A program made the position numbers and the translations under genes. Shown in pieces: positions 46,387-55,082 of a stretch of 64,000 nucleotides of DNA; within the stretch, counting starts at the first letter, position 1; the number at the start of each line of letters is the position of its first letter. The stretch is from Citrobacter gillenii (GTDB lineage Bacteria > Pseudomonadota > Gammaproteobacteria > Enterobacterales > Enterobacteriaceae). The DNA is taken from contig NZ_SUQN01000005.1 in assembly GCF_013337685.1 (NCBI RefSeq), positions 186,001-250,000 of the forward strand. The letters run 5' to 3'. The notes beneath the pieces were generated by a model that saw only the letters and a list, made by a program, of their open reading frames with translations, was not told the origin of the DNA and made no database searches.

Positions 46387-46758
46387 ATGACAACGAAAGC
46401 GGCAAAAGCAGCGGCGGCTGCAGCCGGTGATGTGAAAAAACCGGATGAACTGACGCCGGAAAATACAGTGGACGGGGATGACGGTCAGAATACTGCAGCG
46501 GGTTCAGGTGAGGCAGGTGTTGATCTTACCGGAAGTGAAACAAACGGGGCCACGGGCCTGACGGGAGCAGAAGTGGCGCGGAAAGCGGTTTTTTTCCTGG
46601 GACCCTATCATCGTTATTCACGCGGTGATACGGCCTGTTTTGATGTTGAGTATGCAGAGAAACTGGTTGAACGCCATATTGCGGTATGGCCAGAAGATGC
46701 GGAAAAGGCGCTGAGTCCCCGCAAGGGAGCCGATGACCATGATACTGAAATTGGATGA
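46387..46758 (+). CDS. Head accessory protein, unknown
   Basis: This 123-aa protein has a low-complexity Ala/Lys then Gly/Asp-rich N-terminal half and a folded C-terminal part (VFFLGPYHRYSRGDTACF...EKLVERHIAVWPED). AGGAG precedes the ATG. It lies between capsid and connector genes and overlaps the next gene. It may be a capsid decoration or connector-associated protein; no firm family. Confidence 0.75.
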   Translation: MTTKAAKAAAAAAGDVKKPDELTPENTVDGDDGQNTAAGSGEAGVDLTGSETNGATGLTGAEVARKAVFFLGPYHRYSRGDTACFDVEYAEKLVERHIAVWPEDAEKALSPRKGADDHDTEIG

Positions 46759-47056
46759 TGTGAAAACCCAGCTCCGTCTGGAGCCGGATTTCACGGAGCA
46801 TGACGACATGCTCACTAAAATGGTGGCGGCGGCGCAAAAGAGTATTGAGCGTGACTACTACTGCAAACTGGTGGGAAGCGATGACGAACTGCAGGCGCTG
46901 CCGGAAGGGGTACGCGGTTTTGTGGCGGATGAAGATATCCAGCTGGCCATGCAGTACCTGGTCGGGGATGCGTATCTGAATGGTTTCACTGGTCAGTGGC
47001 TGGAGACGGCTGCGGTCCGGCATCTTCTTTTCCCGTTGCAGGAGAACACCGTATGA
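46739..47056 (+). CDS. Head-tail connector protein (HK97 gp6-like)
   Basis: This 105-aa helical connector (MILKLDDVKTQLRLEPDFTE) is the ring that joins portal to head-closure proteins. The segment AAAQKSIERDYYCK is typical. GGGAG lies 9 bp before the ATG at 46739; an ATG two codons upstream is also possible. Its stop overlaps the next start (ATGA). Confidence 0.88.
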   Translation: MILKLDDVKTQLRLEPDFTEHDDMLTKMVAAAQKSIERDYYCKLVGSDDELQALPEGVRGFVADEDIQLAMQYLVGDAYLNGFTGQWLETAAVRHLLFPLQENTV

Positions 47057-47403
47057 GCCTGAAGCCGGAAGAGATGACCTGCCGTCTTTCGATTGGGTAT
47101 ATGCAATCCGGCCGGGGGCCGCTGGGTGAACATCTGCCGGAGCAGCTGGTCGCGACCGGGAAAGCCTGGGCGAAGCGCGAGCTGGTATCGGGCAGAAAGG
47201 TCCGCACACTGGATCAACAGCAGGTTGTTGAAACGTGTCTTTTTACCACTCATCCGAACCTGAATATTGATATCGACTGGAAAATAACGACGTCTGACCG
47301 GGTTTATACCGTTCGTAACGTCGAACGTCTTGCGGACCGCATTATCATCACAGGGGAGGCAGACGCACGTCATGATCGAGCTGGCATTAAAGACAGCACT
47401 TGA
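47053..47403 (+). CDS. Head-tail adaptor/stopper protein
   Basis: This 116-aa protein (MSLKPEEMTCRLSIGYMQSG) is in the place of the head-closure (stopper) protein of HK97-like and SPP1-like phages. The C-terminal half has the strand-rich pattern of that family (DIDWKITTSDRVYTVRNVE). It overlaps both neighbours, and a 19-codon longer frame into the previous gene is not supported. Confidence 0.78.
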   Translation: MSLKPEEMTCRLSIGYMQSGRGPLGEHLPEQLVATGKAWAKRELVSGRKVRTLDQQQVVETCLFTTHPNLNIDIDWKITTSDRVYTVRNVERLADRIIITGEADARHDRAGIKDST

Positions 47404-47761
47404 ACGCCTGACCGGGCTGGATGTTTATCCTCTGCTCCTGACTGATGAGCTGCAGGAGGGGATTACTTACCAGTGTATTTCCGATCCGGAGCTGTACGCC
47501 GGACTGTTGCGCACAGGTCTGATTGCGGGCCGCTTCCAGATAGCGATTCATCTGCTTAATGACTACACCCGCCTGTTACAGCTGGATAAGAAAATAAGCG
47601 CGGAATGGACCGCTATCGTGCATGGCCAGCTGGAGGGTTTTCCCGTGCAGAATGTGGTCCGTGGTGGAATACAGCAGAGTAAAACGGTACTGACCAGCGG
47701 CAATATTCAGTACCGGCTCGTGCGGGATTTTACCTTTCACTACCGGGACGCCTCACCATGA
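47372..47761 (+). CDS. Tail completion protein (DUF3168-like position)
   Basis: This 129-aa protein (MIELALKTALERLTGLDVYP) is at the position of the tail-terminator/completion proteins. It has a mixed alpha/beta pattern ending in LVRDFTFHYRD, and GGGGAGG stands upstream of the ATG at 47372. Family assignment rests mainly on order and size. Confidence 0.65.
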   Translation: MIELALKTALERLTGLDVYPLLLTDELQEGITYQCISDPELYAGLLRTGLIAGRFQIAIHLLNDYTRLLQLDKKISAEWTAIVHGQLEGFPVQNVVRGGIQQSKTVLTSGNIQYRLVRDFTFHYRDASP

Positions 47762-48159
47762 TCACTATGGACGTAAAAGGGTTGGACGAGCTGGAGCGGC
47801 AGCTTACTGCGCTCGGTGAAAAGGTCGGCACGAAGGTGTTACGTGATGCAGGGCGTGAGGCGCTGAAAGTGGTGGAAGAAGACATGAAACAACATGCCGG
47901 CTTCGACGATGCGTCCTCTGCAGAGCATATGCGTGATTCCATCAAAATTCGCTCTTCCACCCGGAAAGGTCGCGGAAATACGGTGGTCACCCTTCGGGTT
48001 GGCCCCAGCAAAAAGCATTACATGAAAGCGCTGGCCCAGGAGTTCGGGACGGTTAAACAGGTTGCCGATCCGTTCATCCGTCCGGCACTGGATTACAACG
48101 TCCAGAAGGTTCTGCGCATTCTGACCGTAGAAATCCGCAATGGCATTCAGAACAGGTAG
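47758..48159 (+). CDS. HK97 gp10-family tail-neck protein
   Basis: This 133-aa protein (MITMDVKGLDELERQLTALG) is a clear member of the HK97 gp10 family: LKVVEEDMKQHA, RVGPSKKHYMKALAQEFGT and DPFIRPALD are typical. It acts at the head-tail joining or tail-completion step. It overlaps the preceding gene by 4 bp. Confidence 0.9.
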   Translation: MITMDVKGLDELERQLTALGEKVGTKVLRDAGREALKVVEEDMKQHAGFDDASSAEHMRDSIKIRSSTRKGRGNTVVTLRVGPSKKHYMKALAQEFGTVKQVADPFIRPALDYNVQKVLRILTVEIRNGIQNR

Positions 48160-48192
48160 CAACCGCTGCCCACTATTTAAGAGAGAATCATT

Positions 48193-48675
48193 ATGGCTGA
48201 TGAAAATAACACGCCAAAATCATCCCCTGAGTACGCAATGCTTCCTGCCGGGACGGTGGTGAAGTTTGGGGAGGTAGGTGCCGCTGTAGCGGCGTTGAAA
48301 CCCCTGATTAACTGTAAGGCACTGGGCGCGACAGGTCAGACGGGAGGATTTGTCGACTGCACCACCCTGCTGGACAAGAGTAAGCAGTCGGTGTCAGACC
48401 TGCCGGAAGGGCCGGAGAAATCGCTGGGATTCATTGACGACCCGGAAAACGAAGATTTCACCGCGTTCCTCAATGCTGCAGAACAGCGTAAGACAGTTCA
48501 GTTTTATATTGAGCTGCCGAACAAACGAACGGCTTCAATGATCCTTGCGCTTTCAGGCTGGCAGATGAACGAAATCACGGCGCCTGCCAGTGAAGTTATC
48601 CAGATTACGGTGCAGGGTAAGCAAAATAACATTAAATGGGGGATTGCCGCCCCGGCGCCAGATGCCGGAGCGTAA
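48193..48675 (+). CDS. Tail tube (major tail) protein
   Basis: This 160-aa protein stacks into hexameric rings to form the flexible tail tube. It has family-like segments TVVKFGEVGAAVAALKPLIN, GGFVDCTTLLD and QFYIELPNKRTASMILALSG. A terminator follows the gene directly, separating it from the chaperone genes, as in related phages where the tube protein is made in large amounts. Confidence 0.88.
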   Translation: MADENNTPKSSPEYAMLPAGTVVKFGEVGAAVAALKPLINCKALGATGQTGGFVDCTTLLDKSKQSVSDLPEGPEKSLGFIDDPENEDFTAFLNAAEQRKTVQFYIELPNKRTASMILALSGWQMNEITAPASEVIQITVQGKQNNIKWGIAAPAPDAGA

Positions 48676-48692
48676 TCCGTTTCCCGTTACAC

Positions 48693-48715
48693 ACCGCCTC
48701 CGGGCGGTTTTTTTT
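48693..48715 (+). terminator. Terminator after the tail tube gene
   Basis: ACCGCC-TCCG-GGCGGT is followed by eight T. The same stem-loop recurs at 55040 and 58494. Confidence 0.88.
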
Positions 48716-48737
48716 CGTCTGAAAAACAGGATACACC

Positions 48738-49100
48738 ATGTCTGAATTTAGCCTCTCCGCACTGAAAAATGCACTGCTCAAAACGAAATCCACGCCTACT
48801 GAAACTGAAATTTTAGGCACAAAGGTTTACCTGCGTCGGCTGACGGCGGCTGAGCTTATTGATCATGAAGATGCACTCATCGAGGCGCAGACCTCTGGCA
48901 ATGCCCGCATGGCGTCTGAGCTGAGCGTACAGATTGTTATCGACAGCCTGGTTCAGCCTGACGGCTCGCCGATTAAAGCCAAAGACAAACCCACGGCGAA
49001 GGAGTTGCTGGCGGCACACGATAACGTTGCGCTTCTGGATGCCATCGACAAAGTGAAAAAGCACGCCATCGGTAAGCTGGAAACCGCCGAAAAAAACTGA
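48738..49100 (+). CDS. Tail assembly chaperone G
   Basis: This 120-aa chaperone (MSEFSLSALKNALLKTKSTP) coats the tape measure during tail assembly, like lambda gpG. It is the unshifted product and stops at TGA directly behind a slippery heptamer. Most ribosomes end here; a minority shift into the next frame to make the G-T protein. Confidence 0.88.
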   Translation: MSEFSLSALKNALLKTKSTPTETEILGTKVYLRRLTAAELIDHEDALIEAQTSGNARMASELSVQIVIDSLVQPDGSPIKAKDKPTAKELLAAHDNVALLDAIDKVKKHAIGKLETAEKN

Positions 49101-49351
49101 GTGACTCGCCCTGGCTGGAGCTGATTTTCTGGCTGGCCGACCGCTGGGGCGAGCCTGACCCGTCAAAAATTGCGGCGCTTCCGGCTGACACGCTTTTCCA
49201 CTGGCGTGCTTTCTTCCTCAAACAGGGCATTTTCAAAAAGCCTTCGCCAGAAGGTTCTGACAATAACCCGCCCCCTGTTAAATCCACCACCGCCGCCGTG
49301 AATCCGAGTCTGGATGCGCAGTGTGCGGCAGTCATGAAGGTATTAATGTAA
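48738..49351 (+). CDS. Tail assembly chaperone GT, made by -1 ribosomal frameshift
   Basis: At A AAA AAC (49091-49097) a -1 slip continues the protein through CTG AGT GAC as LSDSPWLELIFWLADRWGE and on to KVLM-stop at 49349-49351. The T-like part adds about 84 aa, giving roughly 204 aa in all. In lambda the G and GT ratio (about 30:1) is essential for tail assembly. The stop shares a base with the tape-measure start. Confidence 0.85.
49091..49097 (+). other. Slippery heptamer for -1 frameshifting
   Basis: A AAA AAC stands in the zero frame (GAA AAA AAC TGA) immediately before the G stop codon, the canonical X XXY YYZ form. The following frame stays open for 84 codons. Confidence 0.88.
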
Positions 49352-52300
49352 TGGGTGACGTTGCCTCTCTTGCCGTTGGGCTGCATCTGAATGCAGCGAA
49401 CTTTAAATCGCAGCTGATGAGCGCCTACGGCAGCGCTGAGAGTCAGTCACGCCAGTTTAACCGCAATGCCCGGGCTGATGCGAAAAAGACGGAGGATGCC
49501 TGTAAGCGTGTTTCTGCTTCGGTATCAGGGCTGGCTGGCAGGCTGGCAGGTTTTGCCGGGGCGGGGTTATCGCTGGGCACCATTATCAGCACCACGCGGC
49601 AGTACAGCCAGTCGTTGTCGGATTTGCAGGCTATCACCGGTGCCACCAGTGCGCAGATGAAACTGTACGATCAGGCGGCGCAGGAAATGGGCCGCACAAC
49701 GGAATACAGCGCATCACAGGCCGCCGAGGCCATTAAACTGATGGCTTCGGCAAAGCCTGAACTGCTGAGTACCTCTGCGGGGCTGACTGCGGCGACCAAA
49801 AGCGCGTTAACGCTGGCCCAGGCGGCAGGGACGACGCTTCCGGATGCCACCCGAACGCTGGCCCTGTCATTAAACCAGTTCGGGGCGGGAGCCAGTGAAG
49901 CCGACAGGTATATCAACGTGCTGGCTGCTGGCGCGAAATTTGGCTCGTCGGAGATAGCCGATACTGCTGCCGCGATTAAAAATGGCGGGGTGGCAGCGGC
50001 ACAGGCTGGCGTGGGTTTTGAAACCCTCAATGCCGCCATACAGATACTGGCGGAGCGAGAAGTGAAAGGCGGCGAAGCCGGGACCGCACTGCGCAACGTG
50101 ATCCTGAATCTGGAGAAGGGAACCGATAAGACCCTGAAGCCTTCTGTTGTCGGGCTGAGCCAGGCGCTGGAGAACCTGGCGGGAAAAAACCTGTCAACCA
50201 GGCAGGCCGTAAAGCTGTTCGGGGTGGAAAACCTCAGCGCGGCATCCATCCTGGTGCAGAACCGCGAGAAGGTGGAGTCGCTGACTGCCGCCCTTACCGG
50301 TACGCAGACCGCGCATGAGCAGGCCGAAATCAGGGTAAATAACCTGAACGGCGATCTTCTCAGCCTGACTTCGGCTTTTGAAGGTCTGATTATTAAGGTA
50401 GGACAGAGCGGAAACGGTCCGCTGCGCAGTGGTGTTCAGACCGTTACCGATGCCATTAATGGCCTGACGGATAATTTTAATACGGTTGCCAACGTTGCGC
50501 TGTATACGCTGATTCCTGTTCTGGCGACAAAACTGACGGCAGGTATCAGGGGGAACATCGGTGCCTGGGTTGAGCAGCAGCAGGCGGTCAGGGCCAGCGC
50601 GATGGCGCAGGCCGATATGGCGCGAAAAACGCTGGAAAGTACCGCTGCCACGCTGGCGCAGAATAACGCAGAATTCGGGCGTTATCGGGAAATGGAGAAA
50701 AGCGCCAGACAATTTGGCCTTAACGTGAGTTACCAGAGCGAGTTTAACCGCTTAATCCGCCAGGAAACCGAGCAGACACTGCTCTCTACCCAGGCAAAGA
50801 GCCAACTGAATGCTGCCAATAAACAGCTTTCCGTTTCAGCCCGCGCAGTCTCTGCAGCAGTAGGTATGGCCAGAGGGGCGCTGGCACTGGTGGGCGGTCC
50901 GGTGGGGGCGGCGATGCTTGCCGGTTCGGCGTTGCTATATTTCCATAATCAGGCGAAGAATGCCCGCCAGTCAGCGATTGACCTGAAAAATGCTGTTGTT
51001 GAAACGAATGAAGAGCTAAAAAAACTGTCGCTTAACCAGCTCAATGTGAAGCAACTGGACATTGATGAACAGTTTGAGAATCAGGTTATTCAGCGAAATA
51101 AACTGATTAAAGAAATTCAGGATGCGGAAAGCCGTATTGATGGATTGAGTGGCTTTGATCCGTTCGGACAACTTAAAGGCGTACAGAACGATAAAACCCG
51201 CTACAAAGGGGATCTGGATGCCGTTGAGCAGGGGTTAAAACTCCTCAAAGAACGGCAAAAAATTGTCAAAGAGGCTATAGAACAGGCTAAATCAGGGAAA
51301 ACCGATACCACGCCTAAGCCGGATAAACCTGGGAATGAAACAGGCAGCGATAAACCCGATACCCCCTGGACCGGGGAAGGCGGGGATACGGGTAAGGGGC
51401 AAAAGGCGAAGGTTAACCAGTATGAGCAACTGCGGCGTGAAATCGAAGCGGCGCATGCTTCCAGTCTCGGACGAATCAACCTGCAGGAGCAGGAAAGCGC
51501 CAGGAAACTCCTTGAAGCCGCCCGCGCTGACGGAGCCAGCGAGGCCGATATTCAGAAGACGCTGCTGCTGAATGCTGAAAATTATCAGAAACAGCGCCTC
51601 GAACTGGCAGAACAGTATGCGCCGGCCAGAGCAACTCTTACGAAAGAGCGCGAAGCGAGTCAGGAGTTGAAGTCACTCCTGGATGCCCGTCTTCTGGATG
51701 AAAAGGAATACCAGACGGCCAGAATCACGCTGGCACAAAGTACGGCCCGCGAACTGTTACAGGCACAGGCAGCGGCAATGTCTGCCCCTCTGATTGATAT
51801 CGCCGGGACGGTTGATCCGCTGGCAGAACTGCGCAATCAACTGACCGAGCGCCAGTCACTGCTGCAGGCGTTTTATCAGAATGATGCGATCAACAAAGAG
51901 CAGTACGAACTGCTGAAGCAAAAGACGGATAAAGATTCCGCTGATGCGCAGTACCAGACGGCGGTGGAGCTTTATAAGTCGCAGGGGAATCTGAACAGCC
52001 TCGCCATCGGCCTGATGGAAACCACCCAGGAGCGAACCTCCAACATGCTGACCGGCATGCTGAACGGGACGCAGACACTCCGGGACGGGATGATTGGGTT
52101 ATTTTCCTCCCTGACACAGTCGGTGATTAAAAATCTTGTCGATATGGCAGCGCAGGCGCTGATTACCAACACCATCCTGAAATCCATTATGGGCATCGGC
52201 GGCAGTCTTTTTGGCGGTGCAGCCACGGCGAGTACCGGCACGGCCATCAGCAGTTTTGGCAGCAGTTTTAGTTTTAATGCGAAAGGCGGTGTTTATGACT

Positions 52301-52653
52301 CACCTTCATTAAGTGCCTACAGTAACGGCATCTATGACAGCCCGACCCTGTTTGCTTTTGCAAAGGGGGCAGGCGTGTTTGGTGAAGCTGGCCCGGAAGC
52401 CATTATGCCTCTGGCAAAAACGACTGACGGTACACTGGGTGTCAGGGCGCTGGGGGACCCGGGTTCCTCTGGTAGTGGTATGAATGGGGGGATTGTTTAT
52501 TCACCTGAGTATCACATTACCATCCAGAATGACGGGCAAAACGGGCAGATAGGGCCGCAGGCATCGCAGATGCTGGTCAAAATGGTCGACACGCGTGTCA
52601 TGAGTATCCTGAGAACTCAGGGACGTGATGGCGGCATGCTGGCGGGAGGATAA
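49351..52653 (+). CDS. Tail tape measure protein
   Basis: This 1100-aa protein sets tail length and helps DNA entry. The TP901/lambda-H type N-terminal domain includes SDLQAITGATSAQMKLYDQA and ASQAAEAIKLMASAKPELLS. Coiled coils, a transmembrane-like segment (ARGALALVGGPVGAAMLAGSA) and a C-terminal domain with GEAGPEAIMPLAK follow. The ATG at 49351 overlaps the T stop; the frame is open ten codons earlier, but that is T sequence. Confidence 0.93.
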   Translation: MGDVASLAVGLHLNAANFKSQLMSAYGSAESQSRQFNRNARADAKKTEDACKRVSASVSGLAGRLAGFAGAGLSLGTIISTTRQYSQSLSDLQAITGATSAQMKLYDQAAQEMGRTTEYSASQAAEAIKLMASAKPELLSTSAGLTAATKSALTLAQAAGTTLPDATRTLALSLNQFGAGASEADRYINVLAAGAKFGSSEIADTAAAIKNGGVAAAQAGVGFETLNAAIQILAEREVKGGEAGTALRNVILNLEKGTDKTLKPSVVGLSQALENLAGKNLSTRQAVKLFGVENLSAASILVQNREKVESLTAALTGTQTAHEQAEIRVNNLNGDLLSLTSAFEGLIIKVGQSGNGPLRSGVQTVTDAINGLTDNFNTVANVALYTLIPVLATKLTAGIRGNIGAWVEQQQAVRASAMAQADMARKTLESTAATLAQNNAEFGRYREMEKSARQFGLNVSYQSEFNRLIRQETEQTLLSTQAKSQLNAANKQLSVSARAVSAAVGMARGALALVGGPVGAAMLAGSALLYFHNQAKNARQSAIDLKNAVVETNEELKKLSLNQLNVKQLDIDEQFENQVIQRNKLIKEIQDAESRIDGLSGFDPFGQLKGVQNDKTRYKGDLDAVEQGLKLLKERQKIVKEAIEQAKSGKTDTTPKPDKPGNETGSDKPDTPWTGEGGDTGKGQKAKVNQYEQLRREIEAAHASSLGRINLQEQESARKLLEAARADGASEADIQKTLLLNAENYQKQRLELAEQYAPARATLTKEREASQELKSLLDARLLDEKEYQTARITLAQSTARELLQAQAAAMSAPLIDIAGTVDPLAELRNQLTERQSLLQAFYQNDAINKEQYELLKQKTDKDSADAQYQTAVELYKSQGNLNSLAIGLMETTQERTSNMLTGMLNGTQTLRDGMIGLFSSLTQSVIKNLVDMAAQALITNTILKSIMGIGGSLFGGAATASTGTAISSFGSSFSFNAKGGVYDSPSLSAYSNGIYDSPTLFAFAKGAGVFGEAGPEAIMPLAKTTDGTLGVRALGDPGSSGSGMNGGIVYSPEYHITIQNDGQNGQIGPQASQMLVKMVDTRVMSILRTQGRDGGMLAGG

Positions 52654-52986
52654 GTGAAAACCTTTCATTGGGCACCCAGGGAGGGGATGCAGTCTTCTGT
52701 TTCCCCTTCGGTGACAACCATAAAATTTGGGGATGGCTATGAGCAACGTCGCCCGACCGGACTCAACCATCAGTTAATTAACTTCCAGCCTGTTTTCCGT
52801 ATAACGTCGGACAATTCCCGCACCGCACTTGAAGCGTTTCTGGCCGAGCACGGAGGATATAAAGCCTTTCTGTGGCGACCGCCAAAATACAACCGCACGA
52901 TAAAAGTTGTCTGCCGGGAGTGGTCTGTTACGGACAACGTCACGTATTCCGATTTCAGCTGTAAATTTGAGCAGGTCATTGCTTAA
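52654..52986 (+). CDS. Minor tail protein M
   Basis: This 110-aa lambda gpM-like protein of the tail tip is shown by PSVTTIKFGDGYEQRRPTGL and HGGYKAFLWRPP. It starts with GTG directly after the tape-measure stop (TAAGTG), with GGAGG in the last codons of that gene. Confidence 0.92.
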   Translation: MKTFHWAPREGMQSSVSPSVTTIKFGDGYEQRRPTGLNHQLINFQPVFRITSDNSRTALEAFLAEHGGYKAFLWRPPKYNRTIKVVCREWSVTDNVTYSDFSCKFEQVIA

Positions 52987-52994
52987 GGATCCTT

Positions 52995-53690
52995 ATGCAA
53001 GATATTCCTCAGAACACCCTCAACGAAACCACGAAAACCGAACAGTCGGCCCGCATTGATTTGTGGGAAATCGACCTGACGGCCTTTGGTGGCCAGCGTT
53101 ACTATTTTTCAAATGAACTGAACGAGAATGGCGAGCCGATCACCTGGCAGGGCCGGAAGTATGACGTTTACCCGATACAGGGAACCGGGTTCGACCTGGT
53201 AGGGAAAGGGACTACCGCCCGCCCGACGCTGGCGGTGTCGAACCTGTTTGGCATGGTTACGGGACTTGCGGCAGATATGCAGAGCCTCGTCGGGGCCACG
53301 GTGGTAAGGCATGTTGTGTACGCCCGTTTTCTCGATGCGGTGAACTTTACAGGCGGCAATCCGGAGGCCAACCCGGAACAGGAAGTGGTCAGCCGCTGGG
53401 TGATTGAACAACTGTCTGAGCTGAAAGCCACCACGGCGACCTTCGTGCTGGCCACACCGACCGAAACGGACGGCAGCGTGTTTCCGGCGCGGATCATGCT
53501 GGCTGATGTCTGCAACTGGACCTACCGTTCTGATGAGTGTGGTTACATCGGGCCGCCTGTGGCGGATGAGTTTGACAAGCCCACGACAGACCCGGCAAAA
53601 GATGCCTGCAGCAAATGCCGTACCGGCTGCGAGCTGCGTGATAACCTGCCGCGCATCGGCTGCTTCCTCTCGATTAACCGTCTTTCCTGA
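52995..53690 (+). CDS. Minor tail protein L
   Basis: This 231-aa lambda gpL-like tail-tip protein has a cysteine-rich C-terminal domain (DVCNWTYRSDECGYIG, DACSKCRTGCELR) that in lambda gpL binds an iron-sulfur cluster. AAGGAT precedes the ATG. It overlaps the K gene by one base. Confidence 0.92.
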   Translation: MQDIPQNTLNETTKTEQSARIDLWEIDLTAFGGQRYYFSNELNENGEPITWQGRKYDVYPIQGTGFDLVGKGTTARPTLAVSNLFGMVTGLAADMQSLVGATVVRHVVYARFLDAVNFTGGNPEANPEQEVVSRWVIEQLSELKATTATFVLATPTETDGSVFPARIMLADVCNWTYRSDECGYIGPPVADEFDKPTTDPAKDACSKCRTGCELRDNLPRIGCFLSINRLS

Positions 53691-54436
53691 TGGATACACA
53701 TATGAACAAAACACTCCTGGCGCATGCTGCTTCGTGTGCGCCCGCTGAATCATGCGGCTGGGTGGTGAATACGCCTGCCGGGGAGCGGTATTTTCCCTGC
53801 CAGAATCTTTCCGCTGAACCGACCCTGTATTTTCGCATGGATCCGGCAGATTACCTTCAGGCACAGGCGGCGGGCGATGTGGTGGCCCTGGTACACAGCC
53901 ATCCTGATGGCCTGCCGTTTCTCAGCGATGTTGATCGCCGCCTGCAGGTGCAGAGTGACCTGCCGTGGTGGCTGGTCTGCGATGACCGGATATACAAATT
54001 TCGTTGCATGCCGTTCCTCACCGGTCGGGTATTTGAGCATTGCGTGACGGACTGTTACACCCTGTTCCGCGATGCGTACCATCTGGCCGGTATTGAGATA
54101 CCAGATTTTGCGCGGAAGGAGGACTGGTGGAAGCAGGGGGATAATCTGTATCTGGATAATCTGGAGGCGACCGGTTTTTACCGGGTGAATGCCACAGAGG
54201 CCCAGCCCGGAGACATTCTGATTTGTTGTTTTGGTTCATCGGTTGCCAACCATGCTGCGATTTACTGCGGCGACGGCGAACTGTTGCACCATATTCCTGA
54301 CCAGCTCAGTAAACGCGAGAGGTATACCGACAAATGGCAACGCCGCACACACTCGATATGGCGACACCGGGCATGGCACGAGTCTGCCTTCACGGGGATT
54401 TACAACGATTTGGCCGCAGCTTCAACCTCAGTATAA
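53690..54436 (+). CDS. Tail assembly protein K (JAMM and NlpC/P60 domains)
   Basis: This 248-aa lambda gpK-like protein has an N-terminal JAMM-type metallopeptidase fold (PAESCG, HSHPDG, SDVD) and a C-terminal NlpC/P60 domain (TDCYTLFRDA with catalytic Cys, NHAAIYCGD with His). It probably cuts peptidoglycan or processes tail-tip proteins. The start may be 53690 or the ATG at 53702. It overlaps the next gene by 103 bp. Confidence 0.9.
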   Translation: MDTHMNKTLLAHAASCAPAESCGWVVNTPAGERYFPCQNLSAEPTLYFRMDPADYLQAQAAGDVVALVHSHPDGLPFLSDVDRRLQVQSDLPWWLVCDDRIYKFRCMPFLTGRVFEHCVTDCYTLFRDAYHLAGIEIPDFARKEDWWKQGDNLYLDNLEATGFYRVNATEAQPGDILICCFGSSVANHAAIYCGDGELLHHIPDQLSKRERYTDKWQRRTHSIWRHRAWHESAFTGIYNDLAAASTSV

Positions 54437-55011
54437 AAACGGGGGCCGAGGCCATTTACGCGCTGGCCATGCAGGTTCCGGGCTTCCGGAAGAAAATGAA
54501 TGATGGCTGGTATCAGATACGCATCGCCGGTCAGGATGTGAATGAAACCAGCCTGTCAGCCCGTCTGCACGAGCCGTTGCCGGACGGGGCCATTATTCAT
54601 ATTGTCCCACGCATGGCTGGGGCGAAATCTGGTGGTCTGTTCCAGGTGGTGCTGGGAGCAGTGGCAATAGCCGCGTCCTTTTTTACAGCAGGGGCTTCAC
54701 TGGCAGCCTGGGGAGCAGCGTTATCTGCCGGTGCTATTTCGGCATCCTCGGTTCTGTTTTCACTGGGGGCGGCCATGATGCTGGGTGGTGTGGCGCAGAT
54801 GCTGACGCCGCAGGCAAAAATCCCCTCGTCCAGGCAGACCGATAACGGTAAACAGAATACCTATTTTTCGTCGCTGGACAACATGGTGGCGCAGGGTAAT
54901 GCCCTGCCGGTGTTATACGGTGAAATGCTGGTCGGTTCCCGCACGATCTCCCAGGAAATCAGCACACGGGATGAAGGTGGCGGGGGGCAGGTGGTGATTA
55001 TCGGTCGCTGA
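54334..55011 (+). CDS. Tail assembly protein I
   Basis: This 225-aa lambda gpI-like protein has an N-terminal ubiquitin-like fold (ARVCLHGDLQRFGRSFNLSI) and a hydrophobic Ala/Gly-rich middle (FQVVLGAVAIAASFFTAGAS). The C-terminal part YGEMLVGSRTISQEIS is typical. It is needed for tail-tip assembly and leaves the particle before completion. Confidence 0.9.
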   Translation: MATPHTLDMATPGMARVCLHGDLQRFGRSFNLSIKTGAEAIYALAMQVPGFRKKMNDGWYQIRIAGQDVNETSLSARLHEPLPDGAIIHIVPRMAGAKSGGLFQVVLGAVAIAASFFTAGASLAAWGAALSAGAISASSVLFSLGAAMMLGGVAQMLTPQAKIPSSRQTDNGKQNTYFSSLDNMVAQGNALPVLYGEMLVGSRTISQEISTRDEGGGGQVVIIGR

Positions 55012-55039
55012 CTTACTGCAGCATATTTGTATTTACATA

Positions 55040-55066
55040 GAACCGCCTCCGGGCGGTTCTGTCTTT
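55040..55066 (+). terminator. Terminator-like hairpin between I and J
   Basis: GAACCGCC-TCCG-GGCGGTTC is followed by TGTCTTTT. It is the second copy of the same stem-loop found after the tail tube gene. Confidence 0.75.
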
Positions 55067-55082
55067 TCAGAGGGAACAGATT

